Source of the DNA: Blastomyces gilchristii SLH14081
Taxonomy: Eukaryota; Ascomycota; Eurotiomycetes; Onygenales; Ajellomycetaceae
Reading direction: 5' to 3'
Assembly (NCBI RefSeq): GCF_000003855.2
Contig: NW_003101679.1
Span: 124,001-188,000, forward strand
Length of the DNA stretch: 64,000 nt
Each line of letters starts with the position of its first letter. Positions within the stretch are counted from its first letter, which is position 1. Positions 47,301 through 57,840 of the stretch are shown here, one piece after another. The notes under the pieces were generated by a model. The model worked only from the letters and a program-made list of their open reading frames with translations. It was not told the origin of the DNA and searched no databases. Both the position numbers and the translations under genes were made by a program.

Positions 47301-48012
47301 TAATCAGAATGACTGAATACATTGATTATCACTCACAGAGTTCATGTATAATAACTCAAAGTATGTCAGCACAGGTAAAACCCTCTTTGAAATGCTCACT
47401 GAGACTCATTCACAGATGATCTTGATGAACCTGTGAGAGTACACTATAGAGTGTGATAATACTCATGAACAGGCTGAGAGAATTCAGGAGATTCAGAAGA
47501 AAGTCTGTGAATTCTTGAGAAAGGCTCAAGAGTATCAGAAGAGATACTATGACTTCAAGCATATTACAAAGAGTTTTAAGAAAGATGATAGAGTCTGACT
47601 AAGTCTAGAAAATATCATTATATAGAGATCTAGTAAGAAGCTGAATCTCTTACAGATAGAGCCTTGTAAGATTATGAAGAAAGTTAGTCTGTAGTTCTAC
47701 AGATTGAAACTATTATCTGAGTTATAGATGTATAATATTTTTCATGTCTCTTTACTCTGTGAATATAAGGAATTCTCAGAAGAGAACTCTGTGACTCATC
47801 ACTCTATTCACAAAGCACTAGAGAGTGAAAGAGAATATCAGATTAAAGAGATTATTGACTCAGAGAAGTGAGATTGCAAGCTCTGATTCAAGGTTCAGTG
47901 ACAAGAATATTCTGACAAGATGAATGAGTTTACTTGAGAATCATTCAGACAGATAAGACATCTGTAGAAGCTGAGACATGATTTTCATATCATAAATTCT
48001 GATAAGTCAGAA
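44301..48012 (+). pseudogene. Gy257 pol: protease, RT, RNase H, integrase, chromodomain
   Basis: The frame is the same as gag throughout (checked at 44383, 45058, 46945 and 47821). The protease NSGSQITVMS lies at about 44389. RT runs from about 44990 to 45560, with VIFVKKKNEDLRLCVDYCNLN and YLNN where YLDD is usual. RNase H lies at about 45830-46220. Integrase has an HNSSLTGHF...C..YQ zinc region (46730-46870), a core with ISDRELIFIEEF (47140-47175) and a C-terminal GKTLFEML region. A chromodomain, EYQIKEIIDSE..., lies at about 47830-47960. The stop is near 48012. Confidence 0.93.
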
Positions 48013-49851
48013 TGACACAGTCTTCACTAAGAATCTGGTTATAACAAAGACATTAACACTGTTATTTATGAATTCTAGTCTATAAGATAATGAGTTTCTA
48101 CTGAGATGAACAGTCTGCAGTGTATGTAAGAAAAGAAGAAAACATATTCTTATTAAAGCTAAAAAACAAGAAAATAAACAGGGCTGTGAATGCAATTTAG
48201 AGATCAATAAAGAAAAAATAAAGAAAACTCACACTCATATTATTAACACTCACAACACTCAATTTCTTCACAACTATCAATTTTCTTCTTCAAAGAAGCA
48301 GAGAGTATTATATCTGTGGTACAGATAATTGTTGCATTTGATATGAAGGCTGTCAGAAATGCACAGACTTCAGAAGAGCTGAACATCAGAGTATACACAG
48401 TTGTAGCAGAGTCTTGAAGACTGATCATCTGTGTGTATGATCAGATACTTCTCATGAAGCTGTGTCTGCTCTCTCAGTTATGCTGAAGTATTCAGCCTGA
48501 AAATAATGAAGATATGAAGAGAAGGCTCATCTGTTCAGGTCAACTTCTGTCACAAATTCATGACATTCACATTGCCTTGATTACTCAGATTTTGCAGGTA
48601 CCTGGAAACTCATCTCTCATTGGCAATGAGATTGCAGAAATGTGCTGTGATGTGAGAATCATTGATAGAAAATCTAGGCATATTTGCATATGCCTGGTCA
48701 GAGATTGTGTGGGCAGAGAAAAGATAATCATAGGCCTGTGAAACTGTAGAAGATACTGGCAACATCAGAAGCTTCACAAGAACTGTTAGCTAGAATCTGT
48801 AAGGAATTACTTATGAGAAGACTTACAGCAAAGAGAGAGACTGCACTGCTTAAAGTCAGAAGCTGGCCTGAGAGAGGCAGGGGATTGGCTGCTGGCCTGA
48901 AGATCAGGTGCAGTGACAGGGCTGAGAGAAGTGAAGACATGATTATGAGTGATAGCATCTCTGCTTCATCAGCTGATAAAAAGTGATCAGAGAAGTTATG
49001 AAAATACTCATGAGAAGCTCAGCAGTGACCAGACATTGTTTATGAAGAGATTGAAATTGAAAAAATTTTTATTCTTGAGAAGTTCTTGAATCAATACATG
49101 AACACTGTCAGAAATACTCTCTCTCTATTATCTGAGTGAAAACACTTTGCAGATGAATGAGAATACTCACAGTTTATAAGAATAAGAGCTGTTATAGAAA
49201 AAGGAAAAAGAAGATGAGATTTCACAGACAGATCTGAGATATTTATACTACTCTAGAGAGATTTATTTACACTGTGAGTGATTCTGCAGAACAGCCAGAT
49301 CACTCTAGTAAATAAGAGTGATTATGAATCACAGGCCTGAATCTTTCTATGTGACTATAAAGAGTGATTACAGACTGTAGATATCTTGATTCTATAATTC
49401 TACAGAGTTGATGAAAGAATGAAAAATTCCTCACAATTCTACAGTATCAAAGAGCAATGATTTGTGAGAATGAATAAAAGATTAACTCATGAATGTTTCT
49501 CTTTGATAAGAATGATTTCATAGAGAGTGATTTATCTGTGAGATGAATCTGTGTGATGATCACACAAGAACCTTGTGAAAATGATTGAGAGTCAACTGAA
49601 ACCCTTCTGTATGAAAGATATGAGATGAATCTGTGTAGTAGTCAGAGAAGAATCTGTAGACTATAAAGAATCTCATAGAACAAGGAACTGAGTGACAGAC
49701 TCTTTTCTCTTTACAGTAACAAGGAATTTTTTCTCACTGAGATTTTTTATAGATGTAAAGGGTTTTTAGTGAGTATCACTGCAGTGCTGAGCTGACTATG
49801 AAGTCACTCAGTGAAAGGCTTTGCAGATGAAGTCTTAGAGAGGGGGGAATA
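48013..49851 (+). pseudogene. Gy257 post-pol region with a possible decayed ORF
   Basis: This 1.8-kb stretch lies between the chromodomain and the 3' LTR. It is longer than a normal 3' UTR. In one plus frame (the same phase as pol) about 300 codons from 48514 to 49560 read as a protein if TGA is taken as a mutated Trp or Arg codon. The first 75 codons (48514-48738) are open. I recognise no domain. The part from 48480 to 48900 is richer in GG/CC than its surroundings. It could be a third gene or captured sequence. Confidence 0.35.
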
Positions 49852-50108
49852 TGTAAGAAATTTCACTTCTCACAGATCCTTTATCTCTATTCCTATCTCT
49901 CACATAACCAATAGAGCTAGCAGCCCTTGGCTACACACAACTATATAGACTGGAGTTCGTGAATACTATTCACAACTCAGCTTGAATGCTATTATACATT
50001 TAACCTCTACATTTATCTTTCTACTGTGAACACTTCTAGTAGTTAACAGTACATATCACGCCAAGCTGCAAACACCCGAATAATCGCCTGCGAGCACTTA
50101 TTCTTACA
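49852..50108 (+). repeat. Gy257 3' LTR
   Basis: The 257-bp LTR is an exact length match to the 5' LTR. Differences are nearly all C/T or G/A. For example, the run after AGAAAT has CCC, CpG and TCC in the 5' LTR where this one has TTC, CpA and TTC, while this LTR keeps CpG near its right end where the other has TpG or CpA. Each copy was therefore mutated independently after insertion. Confidence 0.95.
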
Positions 50109-50113
50109 ATCAT

Positions 50114-52990
50114 TCTGAGATGCCAGAAACCGGTGACTCTACACATTCATCTTGAACTTCTTGAATGCAGGTGTCAGATCATGTTTCTCCAAATATGATG
50201 AAAATCAGATTACTTATACTCTATGAAATGCGATTGAACAGGAATACTCTGTTCTTAAAACACAGTTACACTGTGAGACAGTTCTGAAATTCATGTCTCT
50301 TGATGACACACAGGTCATCAATCTACACACATTCTTCAATAAGTTTCAGTCTGCCATCATGAAATTGAAGATGTTGAATGCTTCCCTCTCAGATGCATGA
50401 ATATTTGATACCTTCTACTCAGTTCTACTCAACAATTGAAGGAATTATGTTCAGAAGAAGATAGAGAAGATACAGGATTTCAAATCCACACCTGTGGTAT
50501 TGAATGTTGATCTTCTCATGGAGGAGATTCATTCGCGGCTTGATTCTCCAAAAGATAAAAAGAATCTACAGAATACAGATTCTGCAGTCAACACCACGGT
50601 TCACTACAACAGATACAATGACTACTACATCTATTAATTCTAACAACAATACATTGAATTCGGCCTGTGAAGGCTGTACTGAACGTGGTTGTGATAGTAC
50701 TTAAGAAAGCTTCTGAAATTATCAGAGATCAGAAAATTCATCTACATGTTCTGAATGTGAGAGATCTCACTTTGACATCTGTTGATTGATTAATTCAGAC
50801 AGTGCTCTGAATAATTGAAGAATAAACAATACTGTGAGAATAAAGAAATTCAAGTAAAAGAAGAAAAAGAACAATAGTGAGAGTAGAATTCAACTATTCA
50901 TTACAGATGAATCAGATATCTATCAGATGACAAACCTTGCAGCGGTTATCAATGTATCAGCCTGTTTCATGAAACTTCACAAAGATCCCCTCACTATATG
51001 AGATAGTGACGCCGGATGCCACATAGTGAGTGATAGATCATGATTTTCAGAACTTATAGCAATCAATGATTCAACAGTTTAAGTGATTAATAAGGTCATT
51101 ATGAAGGTTCAGAGTGTCAGCACTGCATTCATTCTGATAAGTGAAAGATTGATAGAATTCAATCATGTATACTACATGCTAGAACTATTCACAAATCTGA
51201 TCTCTGCTGAGCTTATGAAATGTCAGAGCTATATTCACTGTGATATGCAAGTTAATGCTGAGAACTACTTTGAGTTTCTATCATTTATTAACAGTGATAT
51301 CTTCTACATCAATCTATCTTACAATAATATTTACATTCTATTCAACAGCTCACTGACATTTCATAGAATAATGAACAACTCAATGTATGAAGCAATAGCA
51401 TATGTGGCCATTCTGAAACCAAAGACAATCTCAACAGATTACAATTCAAGTGCTGAGTCTTTGAGATCTTTCAGCTGTGAGAAGATTGAACAGTTAATCA
51501 ATTCTAAGAATTCAGATACTGATTTCTTTATTATCTCATCTTTATCTTGATTATCTGTAGTTCTTCTGAAACAGCTTCTGATAGATGAGTGATATTGTCA
51601 ACTTGATCATATCAGTGAAAATAGTATACTAAAAATGACCAGAGACCTGCAATTTGATATTGTCATTATCAGTTCAAAGAAATTATTATTCTGTATCACA
51701 TGTGTTAAGTCTAAACAGAAATACACTTTCTACAAGAATTTCACATCACATTGTGTCATCTGCAAGGCCTTGAAGATTTGAGTGAATATATTCAGTGATG
51801 ATGAGACTCTTGAAACTGAGAATGATGTATCATCTTACACTGGTAAGAAGCTTGCAATGATAATAACAGATAATGTCATCTGTATGAAGTGAATATTTCT
51901 ATTGAAATACAAGAATGAGACATTGAGATATCTACAGATCTTCAATCAATTCATTAAGAATCTGCTGAGATGTGGCATTGTAATCATTTACTCAGATTGT
52001 GAAGAATTGAATTCAAATGCAGCCACAGCATATATACTCAGTAAAGATATAAAATGAGAGCTGACTTTCTCTTATACTTCATAGTAAGATAAAGTATCTG
52101 AATGATTGATCAGTTTAATCATTAAGAAGTCTCAATCACTATTAATAGACTCTTCAGCTCTGAAAAAGATGTGAGATGAGACAGTTATTACAGTCACAGA
52201 GCTGCTTAATCTTATATCAATCTCAACAATATTGTATAAGAGCTCTGAAAATACAAAGTCAATTACACTGTATGAGGCCTGGCTTGAAGCTCTATCTTCT
52301 GCATGCAGCATTTGTCAATGAGGTTGCAAAGCATTCTTGAAGATAGTCTTTAAGCTCATTAATAAGATAGCTTCTCATTTCAAAGAGTTGATTTTTATGA
52401 GTTATGATGATTTTATCAATTATATTTTGATAAATCTCTTCAACAGATGTTTATACATATCAAAAGATGTCATCTTTCAGAAGAACCTTCATCTTGCCAA
52501 TTCATTGATACTGATAATGCACAACTCAAAGATTCTACTCAATACAGTCTGTAAAGCAGCTGTGATGATTTCTTCAGTGACATCAGGCCTACTCACTGCA
52601 GCTCATCAAGAGATTGCAACAATTCCTGATTCATCAATAGATGATCTATTCATTGATAAGAAAATCTGACCTGAGTGTTCATTATTTCTCATACTCACTA
52701 ATAATTGATGAATTGACTATGAAATCTCTGTGAGAATATCTATCTTTTTAGTGCAGAATATACTGAACTTCTCAGAACCCACAGTTGAATTGAATAATTC
52801 TTCAGTGTCTACAAGAAATATCACTACAGTGGAGAAATCTTCAGTAAAAGACAGTGTTGAAGATCTACTCACTGATTCTGAGATTGCTGCACTTCTGATC
52901 CTGAAAAACCTCACACATGTCAAAGCTTTCATGAAATGGAAGTATTATTACAAGACCTGTGTTAAAGAGATTAACTGTTTGAAACAGATA
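50114..52990 (+). pseudogene. Cop96 gag end, protease and integrase
   Basis: Gag resumes after Gy257. The stretch 50270-50610 is nearly open, with a MEEIHSRLDSPKD end typical of copia gag. Protease appears as WDSDAGCHIVSD at about 51000-51040. The pre-integrase and integrase zinc region (W.QLDHISENSILKMTRDL...ITCVKSKQ) spans about 51580-51730. The integrase core follows to about 52300, with a C-terminal region to 52990. The 155-codon stretch 51083-51550 and the 110-codon stretch 52337-52669 are surviving open parts. TGA and TAA stops interrupt the rest. Confidence 0.85.
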
Positions 52991-52999
52991 GAGGTCTGA

Positions 53000-54480
53000 T
53001 AACTGATTGAGAGAACATCACAAATGAGTGTCCTTCACAGTCAATGAGTATTTGATAAAAAGTTTAATAATATGAGTGATGTTATCTATTATAAGACTCA
53101 CTGAGTTGTCTGTGAAAATCATTAATAAAAGAAAGTCAATTACTCAAGAATCTTTGCATCTGTTATCTCTGCATTCATCTTATGAGCTCTCATGATGATC
53201 TCAGCATTCTGAGAATGGTATATTCTGCAGATTGATATGATGACTGCTTTTTTGAACATTCAACTCTCTGCTGATGAATGAATATATATGAATCAATTCA
53301 CAGGATTCCGCGAAGACTGTGATAATCTTGTGTATAAGTTGATGCAGAGACTCTACAGTCTTAAGCAAGCAGCACTCTTATGATATAAGGAGCTGTGAAA
53401 GATGCTATTACACTCAGACTTCTGTGTCAGTCTCTATGATGTTGAACTATTTATTCATGATGAAAGACAGATCTATATGACTATATATATGAATAATGTC
53501 TGTCTCTACAGCCTGAAAATTGAAGATCTGAACTGGGTCAAAGCTGAAATCACTGCTAATTATAAGATCAAGAATGTAGAGGATTTCAACTGCTATCTAG
53601 AAATAAAGATTGATAGAGATTCAACTTCATTGATATTATCTCAATTCCTCTTTATAAGAAATCTTCTGAAGAAGTTCTCAATGAATGACTGTCATTCTAC
53701 ATTCACTTCTATGAAGAAGAATGTTGATTTCATGAATGATGATAAGAAACTGATTGCATACACAGCAGAATTTACCCTACAGTTCTATCAATCTGGTATC
53801 AGATCCTTGCAATATCTGGCATTCAATACATGTTCTGATATGAGCTTCACTGCAGGATTCCTTGAACAATTCAGCTCCTGGCCTATATCAAAGAACTGGG
53901 CTGCATACAAGTGTACACTCTGATATCTACAGAGTTCAATCAATGAGAGTATAACCTATCACAGAGGTGCTGAAATTGAATCTATAGCATACGCAGATGC
54001 TGATTGGGCTGGTAGGGATCCAGGATCCCGTTCAACCACCAGTTATATCATCTACATGGCAGGTGGCCCTGTTGCATGGCAGAGCTGCCGGCAAACAGAG
54101 GTCTCCAAGTCATCAACAGAGGCCGAATACATTGCATTCTCTGAGGCCGCATATGAGCTTGTCTGTCTCTGAGAGCTTCTAGAAGACACTGAATTCATCC
54201 CATCCTGTCTCAACAATCTGAATACTGATGATCACCTCATTCCCACCACAGCCAATGGTCTGACTTATATGATTCATGCTGATAATAAGTCCGCCATAGA
54301 GCTATTCTCTTCTGACGCAATTCCATGCCACTTGAAGCATATAGAGGTCTGTTTTCACATTCTTCAGAATCTTGTCTGCAAGAATGAGATATCTATCTAA
54401 TATGTTTCATCTGCTGAGAATGCGGTGGATGAGCTTACTAAACTACTTGAAATGTTGAAATATACACGTTGAAAGGAGAT
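53000..54480 (+). pseudogene. Cop96 reverse transcriptase and RNase H
   Basis: This is copia-type RT (RVT_2): QIDMMTAFLN at about 53230, YKLMQRLYSLKQA at about 53330, then a 173-codon open stretch (53402-53923) with MTIYMNNVCLYS where YVDD is expected. RNase H follows: AYADADWAGRDPGSRSTTSY at about 53990, SKSSTEAEYIAFSEAAYE, HADNKSAIELF, HLKHIEVCFH and AVDELTKLL, ending near 54480. The RNase H end keeps normal codon content and GG/CC pairs, in contrast with the RT before it. Confidence 0.93.
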
Positions 54481-54633
54481 TATGCAGATGAAGAAATAGA
54501 GAGATAAAAAATGATGTATATCATGACTGGTTTTTCATTACTTCACATTTTCCAGTCATTTTTTATACCTGTACTTGATTTGAAGGTGAATTTTGTATAT
54601 AACATTGTGTATAGTTACTCTGGTGAGTGAAGA

Positions 54634-54729
54634 TGTCAGGTCATGTGATCTGGCTTACTAATCCTTTCACTATATAACTTTTCACAAAGCTAGCAACCTT
54701 TCAATCACACAAGCTTTACATCTTTCACA
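54634..54729 (+). repeat. Cop96 3' LTR
   Basis: The 96-bp LTR, TGTCAGGTCATG to CTTTCACA, is followed by the duplication AATTC (54730-54734). A few differences from the 5' LTR are C/T changes at CpG, CpC and CpA. The 140 bp before it (54490-54633) hold no gene; a purine-rich GTGAGTGAAGA directly precedes the LTR. Confidence 0.94.
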
Positions 54730-55329
54730 AATTCTTCTTACACACATCAGTGATCAGTTATTATCTTTATTAAAATTAAATTATTATCTTTCTTAAATCT
54801 TTATTATATCTTCTGAATTCACTTCTTTCACTTCTTTCAGTTCTATTAAAGATTTATAAACTCTTTAAGAAATCACTGTAAATCACAAAGTCTATATTAT
54901 TTACAATTTAACACAGAATGCTCTCTTTCAATTATAATGAATAATCACTTCATTCTTCACATCTGATTCCATGTCATGAAATTTATGAAAAACTTAACAC
55001 AAATATTAAGATGAACTATGAAATAATTATCAATAGATTGTATTATAGATTACAGAAGAGTTATCTCTCAGCTATAATTACTGCAACTTCATTCAGAAAC
55101 ATTCATTATAAACTGATTATAACTCTGATGAAATTTTCTGATATCTGAAGTCATCAGAATGCAGATAATAAAAGAAAAATAATCAGAAAATTACTACTGA
55201 GCTGATAAGTTACTCTATCAGATAATAATTTTTAATAATACTAACTTTCTAATTTGAAGAAAATTATGTAAAAATAATCATGAATCAGTACTCTGATTTC
55301 ATAACTCTTATCTAATAACTTTCATGAAT

Positions 55330-57140
55330 AATTACTTTGTATATATATATCTCTGAATCTTTCTCTTCAATCAATTGAAAACTCTGAATTTCAAACACTT
55401 CTTCAAATGCTTGGTTCAAATCTTCATATTTCACATTGATTATGTCTTCAGTTCAAACTTGAGACACACTACAAAGTCAATATACAACATCTAGAATCAG
55501 AGTTGAAAAATCATTGAAGAGTGTCTATCACAGTGAATGCATAGACTAGTATAAATAATCTTACATTTATAAGAGTTATATGTTATTACATTGATGAGAA
55601 CTGAACTTATCAAGAGATATTAATTGAATTTGAATCATTGATCAGTAGTCATACTGAGAATTATATAACAGATATATTAATAACAGTGATTAAAAATAAT
55701 TATTAAGATATTAGTCTCAGTCTTCTTATAATTATAACTGATAATACTGTGAATAACTACACTATGATAAAGAGCTTGAAGCAAAAATTGACTTTGTATT
55801 TCTGAAATAATAAACAAGATCATATTCTCTACATTACTCATATAATTCAACTTGTGATATAAACACTGATAAAGAATCTTAATATCAAGATAAAGAATAA
55901 TAAGATAGCTGATTCTTGAAATGAGAATGAGATAAAAGTGATTACTTAAGTAACTTTTACATTCACTTTATAAAAGATAATGTTTTTTGATAACACTTTT
56001 TAATATTGCTTTTTAATATCACTTTTTAATAACACTACTGTTAATTTTGAATAGATTGACTAATAATTTAAATATCACAGATTTGAAATATAATTAGTGT
56101 GATTTATACCTTCTCTAAACAATAATAATGATTTCATGATATTTAATAAATAAATAAATCAGTCACATCACTGAATATAATACAGAATATTAGAATATAG
56201 TGAAGTTCAATATATAAGATAACTGTTCAGACTCTTCAATTGTATCAGATAATTAATGATTGAGTGTAATACTCTGATTGAGAAAAGATTCAGACATTGA
56301 AACTTTCTGATATGAAATGAACTCAGTTAAAATATATCATTGATTTACTCTTTCAGTTTTATAAGATAATAAAGACAGTCTCAATCACTTATACATCAAT
56401 GCTGCAGTCAGTCTGATAAGTGTATAAAAGTTTATTTATTTATCTTGAGAAGCAGTTGAATCACTTAAAAAGAAATTCAGTCTGAGATAATACTATAGCA
56501 CAGACTATTATTACTGTAAGAGATAAACTGATATATTATTACAGCAAAACTGAACAATTTTTTACAGAGTACTATACTATAGCAGCTCTACTAGATCTCT
56601 GCTGTTGAGTTAATATCTACACTTCTCAAGATTAAATAGAGAAGAAATGAGACTTACATGTTAAATTAGTCTGAGACTAGTACAATGTCAACTATCAGAG
56701 ATTTGAATGAGCAGATGTTACAGATGTGAAAACAGTGAAATACAATTTTCTAGTAAGTAACAATCTTTGATAACACTTCATATCACATAGAATTATAATA
56801 CTAACTTTGAAACAGAACTTGCATACATTGATTATAACTGAAAATCAGATAAAACTACATACTTATAAAACTGAATTTGATCACTCTCTTCAAGATAATC
56901 TGATAAATTTATACATTAAATCAATTCTAGAGATATGAAAAATTGTTGAGAGTATATATTTAATTATTACACTGATGATACATGATATTCTGATAATTTC
57001 ATTAATAGAGATGAGAATGAAGTGAAAGTTTAACTCAAGCTGAGATATTTATTACTATTATCAGAGACAATTATAAGAAGAAACAATTAAGAAACTCATG
57101 ATTATAAAATATAAAATTATCAGACAGTTTAATACCTCTG
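55330..57140 (+). pseudogene. hAT transposase
   Basis: This is a decayed fungal-type hAT transposase. The catalytic region reads EFESLISSHTENYI then ITDNTVNNYTMIKSL at about 55735-55770 (hAT: TDNASNN), and then THIIQLVI. Later come KLIYYYSKTEQFF and YTIAALLDL (56570-56600; usually A.ILDPR.K) with Trp-rich text when TGA is read as Trp. The C-terminal dimerisation region at about 56920-57110 reads IHDILIIS then W(K)FNSS.DI and EETIKKLMIIKYK, matching the fungal DILSIP...RD...YRR...L..ETI..LM pattern. The N-terminal part is too decayed to show a BED finger. It excises and inserts hAT elements, and probably the MITEs here. Confidence 0.85.
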
Positions 57141-57496
57141 ATCACAGTATATCAGAGAAGTATAGTTTTCATAAGAAAGTAAAGAATAAACTTACACAAG
57201 AATGTATTTAGTTATTTTATAAGTGTTATCAATAATTATTATCAAATTCTGATTATATAAGCAATCACTGAATGAATTAAATAGAACTGAATTTAATCTT
57301 CAGTCTCAGTCTTATTCTGATTTTGAAAGAATAATCATGTTTCACAGTTTATTCTGAGAAATTACTCTCATTTCACTGTTCTTACATTAAATCTGATCAT
57401 TTTTCATATCATTTCTCTCAGAAATAGTTCATTTTCAGATTTTTTTAATACTTGGTCCTGGTGAAACTCATATCAAGAAATGTATAAGATCAGATC

Positions 57497-57840
57497 TGTA
57501 AGAGGTCTACGCCGAATAGATCAGTATAATATTATAGGTCTTATATAACAAAGATAAAAACATTAAAGAAGGAAGGAAAGAGAAAGTGCGAGAATCAGCA
57601 ATTGAGGCGGATATTTATACGCGTATATGGTGGCGTACGCGGTGGAGCTTCGGGGTGGAAGAATATACACGCGTTTGTAGCGGCTGAGGATCGGTGATTG
57701 AGAATGGCCGAGAATCGGAGCGTACGCGTTCGTGGCAGCCGAGGATCGGCGATCGAGAATGGCTGAGGATTGGAGTGTACGTGGAATCTGTGGAGTGTAA
57801 CAGAATAGTCTATATGATTGATCAGGCACAGCCCGCCACA
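57497..57840 (-). repeat. Gy4-c 3' LTR
   Basis: The 344-bp LTR, on the minus strand TGTGGCGGGC to CTCTTACA. It contains repeated units around GAGGATCGG and GAGAATGGCCGAG, a short internal tandem repeat. A TATA-like TATAAATA occurs on the element strand near 57618. It is almost untouched by the C-to-T decay. Overlapping frames on both strands (57563-57897) have no known domain and are LTR artefacts. Confidence 0.93.

Larger units (their letters stand above)
42864..50108 (+). mobile_element. Gy257: complete 7,245-bp chromodomain gypsy element
   Basis: This Ty3/gypsy element is inserted in Cop96 gag. It has 257-bp LTRs (42864-43120 and 49852-50108) with perfect TGTAAGAA/TTCTTACA ends and a 5-bp duplication, ATCAT (42859-42863 and 50109-50113). 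Gag, protease, RT, RNase H, integrase and chromodomain lie in one common frame, with no frameshift signal needed, unlike Gy1 and Gy4. About 1.8 kb of extra sequence follows pol. A polypurine tract (GAGAGGGGGGAAT) precedes the 3' LTR. Stops are dominated by TGA. Confidence 0.95.
41399..54729 (+). mobile_element. Cop96: complete copia element interrupted by a SINE and Gy257
   Basis: This is a Ty1/copia retrotransposon with 96-bp LTRs (41399-41494 and 54634-54729) and a 5-bp target duplication, AATTC (41394-41398 and 54730-54734). After removing the SINE and Gy257 with their duplications, about 5.7 kb remain. Order: gag, protease, integrase, RT and RNase H, which is diagnostic of copia. A primer site GGTTATAAGACC follows the 5' LTR. 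Gag is split into three parts. The core from 50700 to 53900 is heavily mutated, while the leader and the RNase H end are much less so. Confidence 0.94.

Noticed and set aside
50660..50780. A CCHC zinc knuckle in Cop96 gag (CSEC...H...C)
   Set aside because: Spacing is CX2CX3HX3C instead of CX2CX4HX4C, and nearby stops and possible indels make the call unsafe.
41399..54729. A single large novel mobile unit of 13 kb
   Set aside because: Target duplications and LTR pairs resolve it into Cop96 with a SINE and Gy257 inserted.
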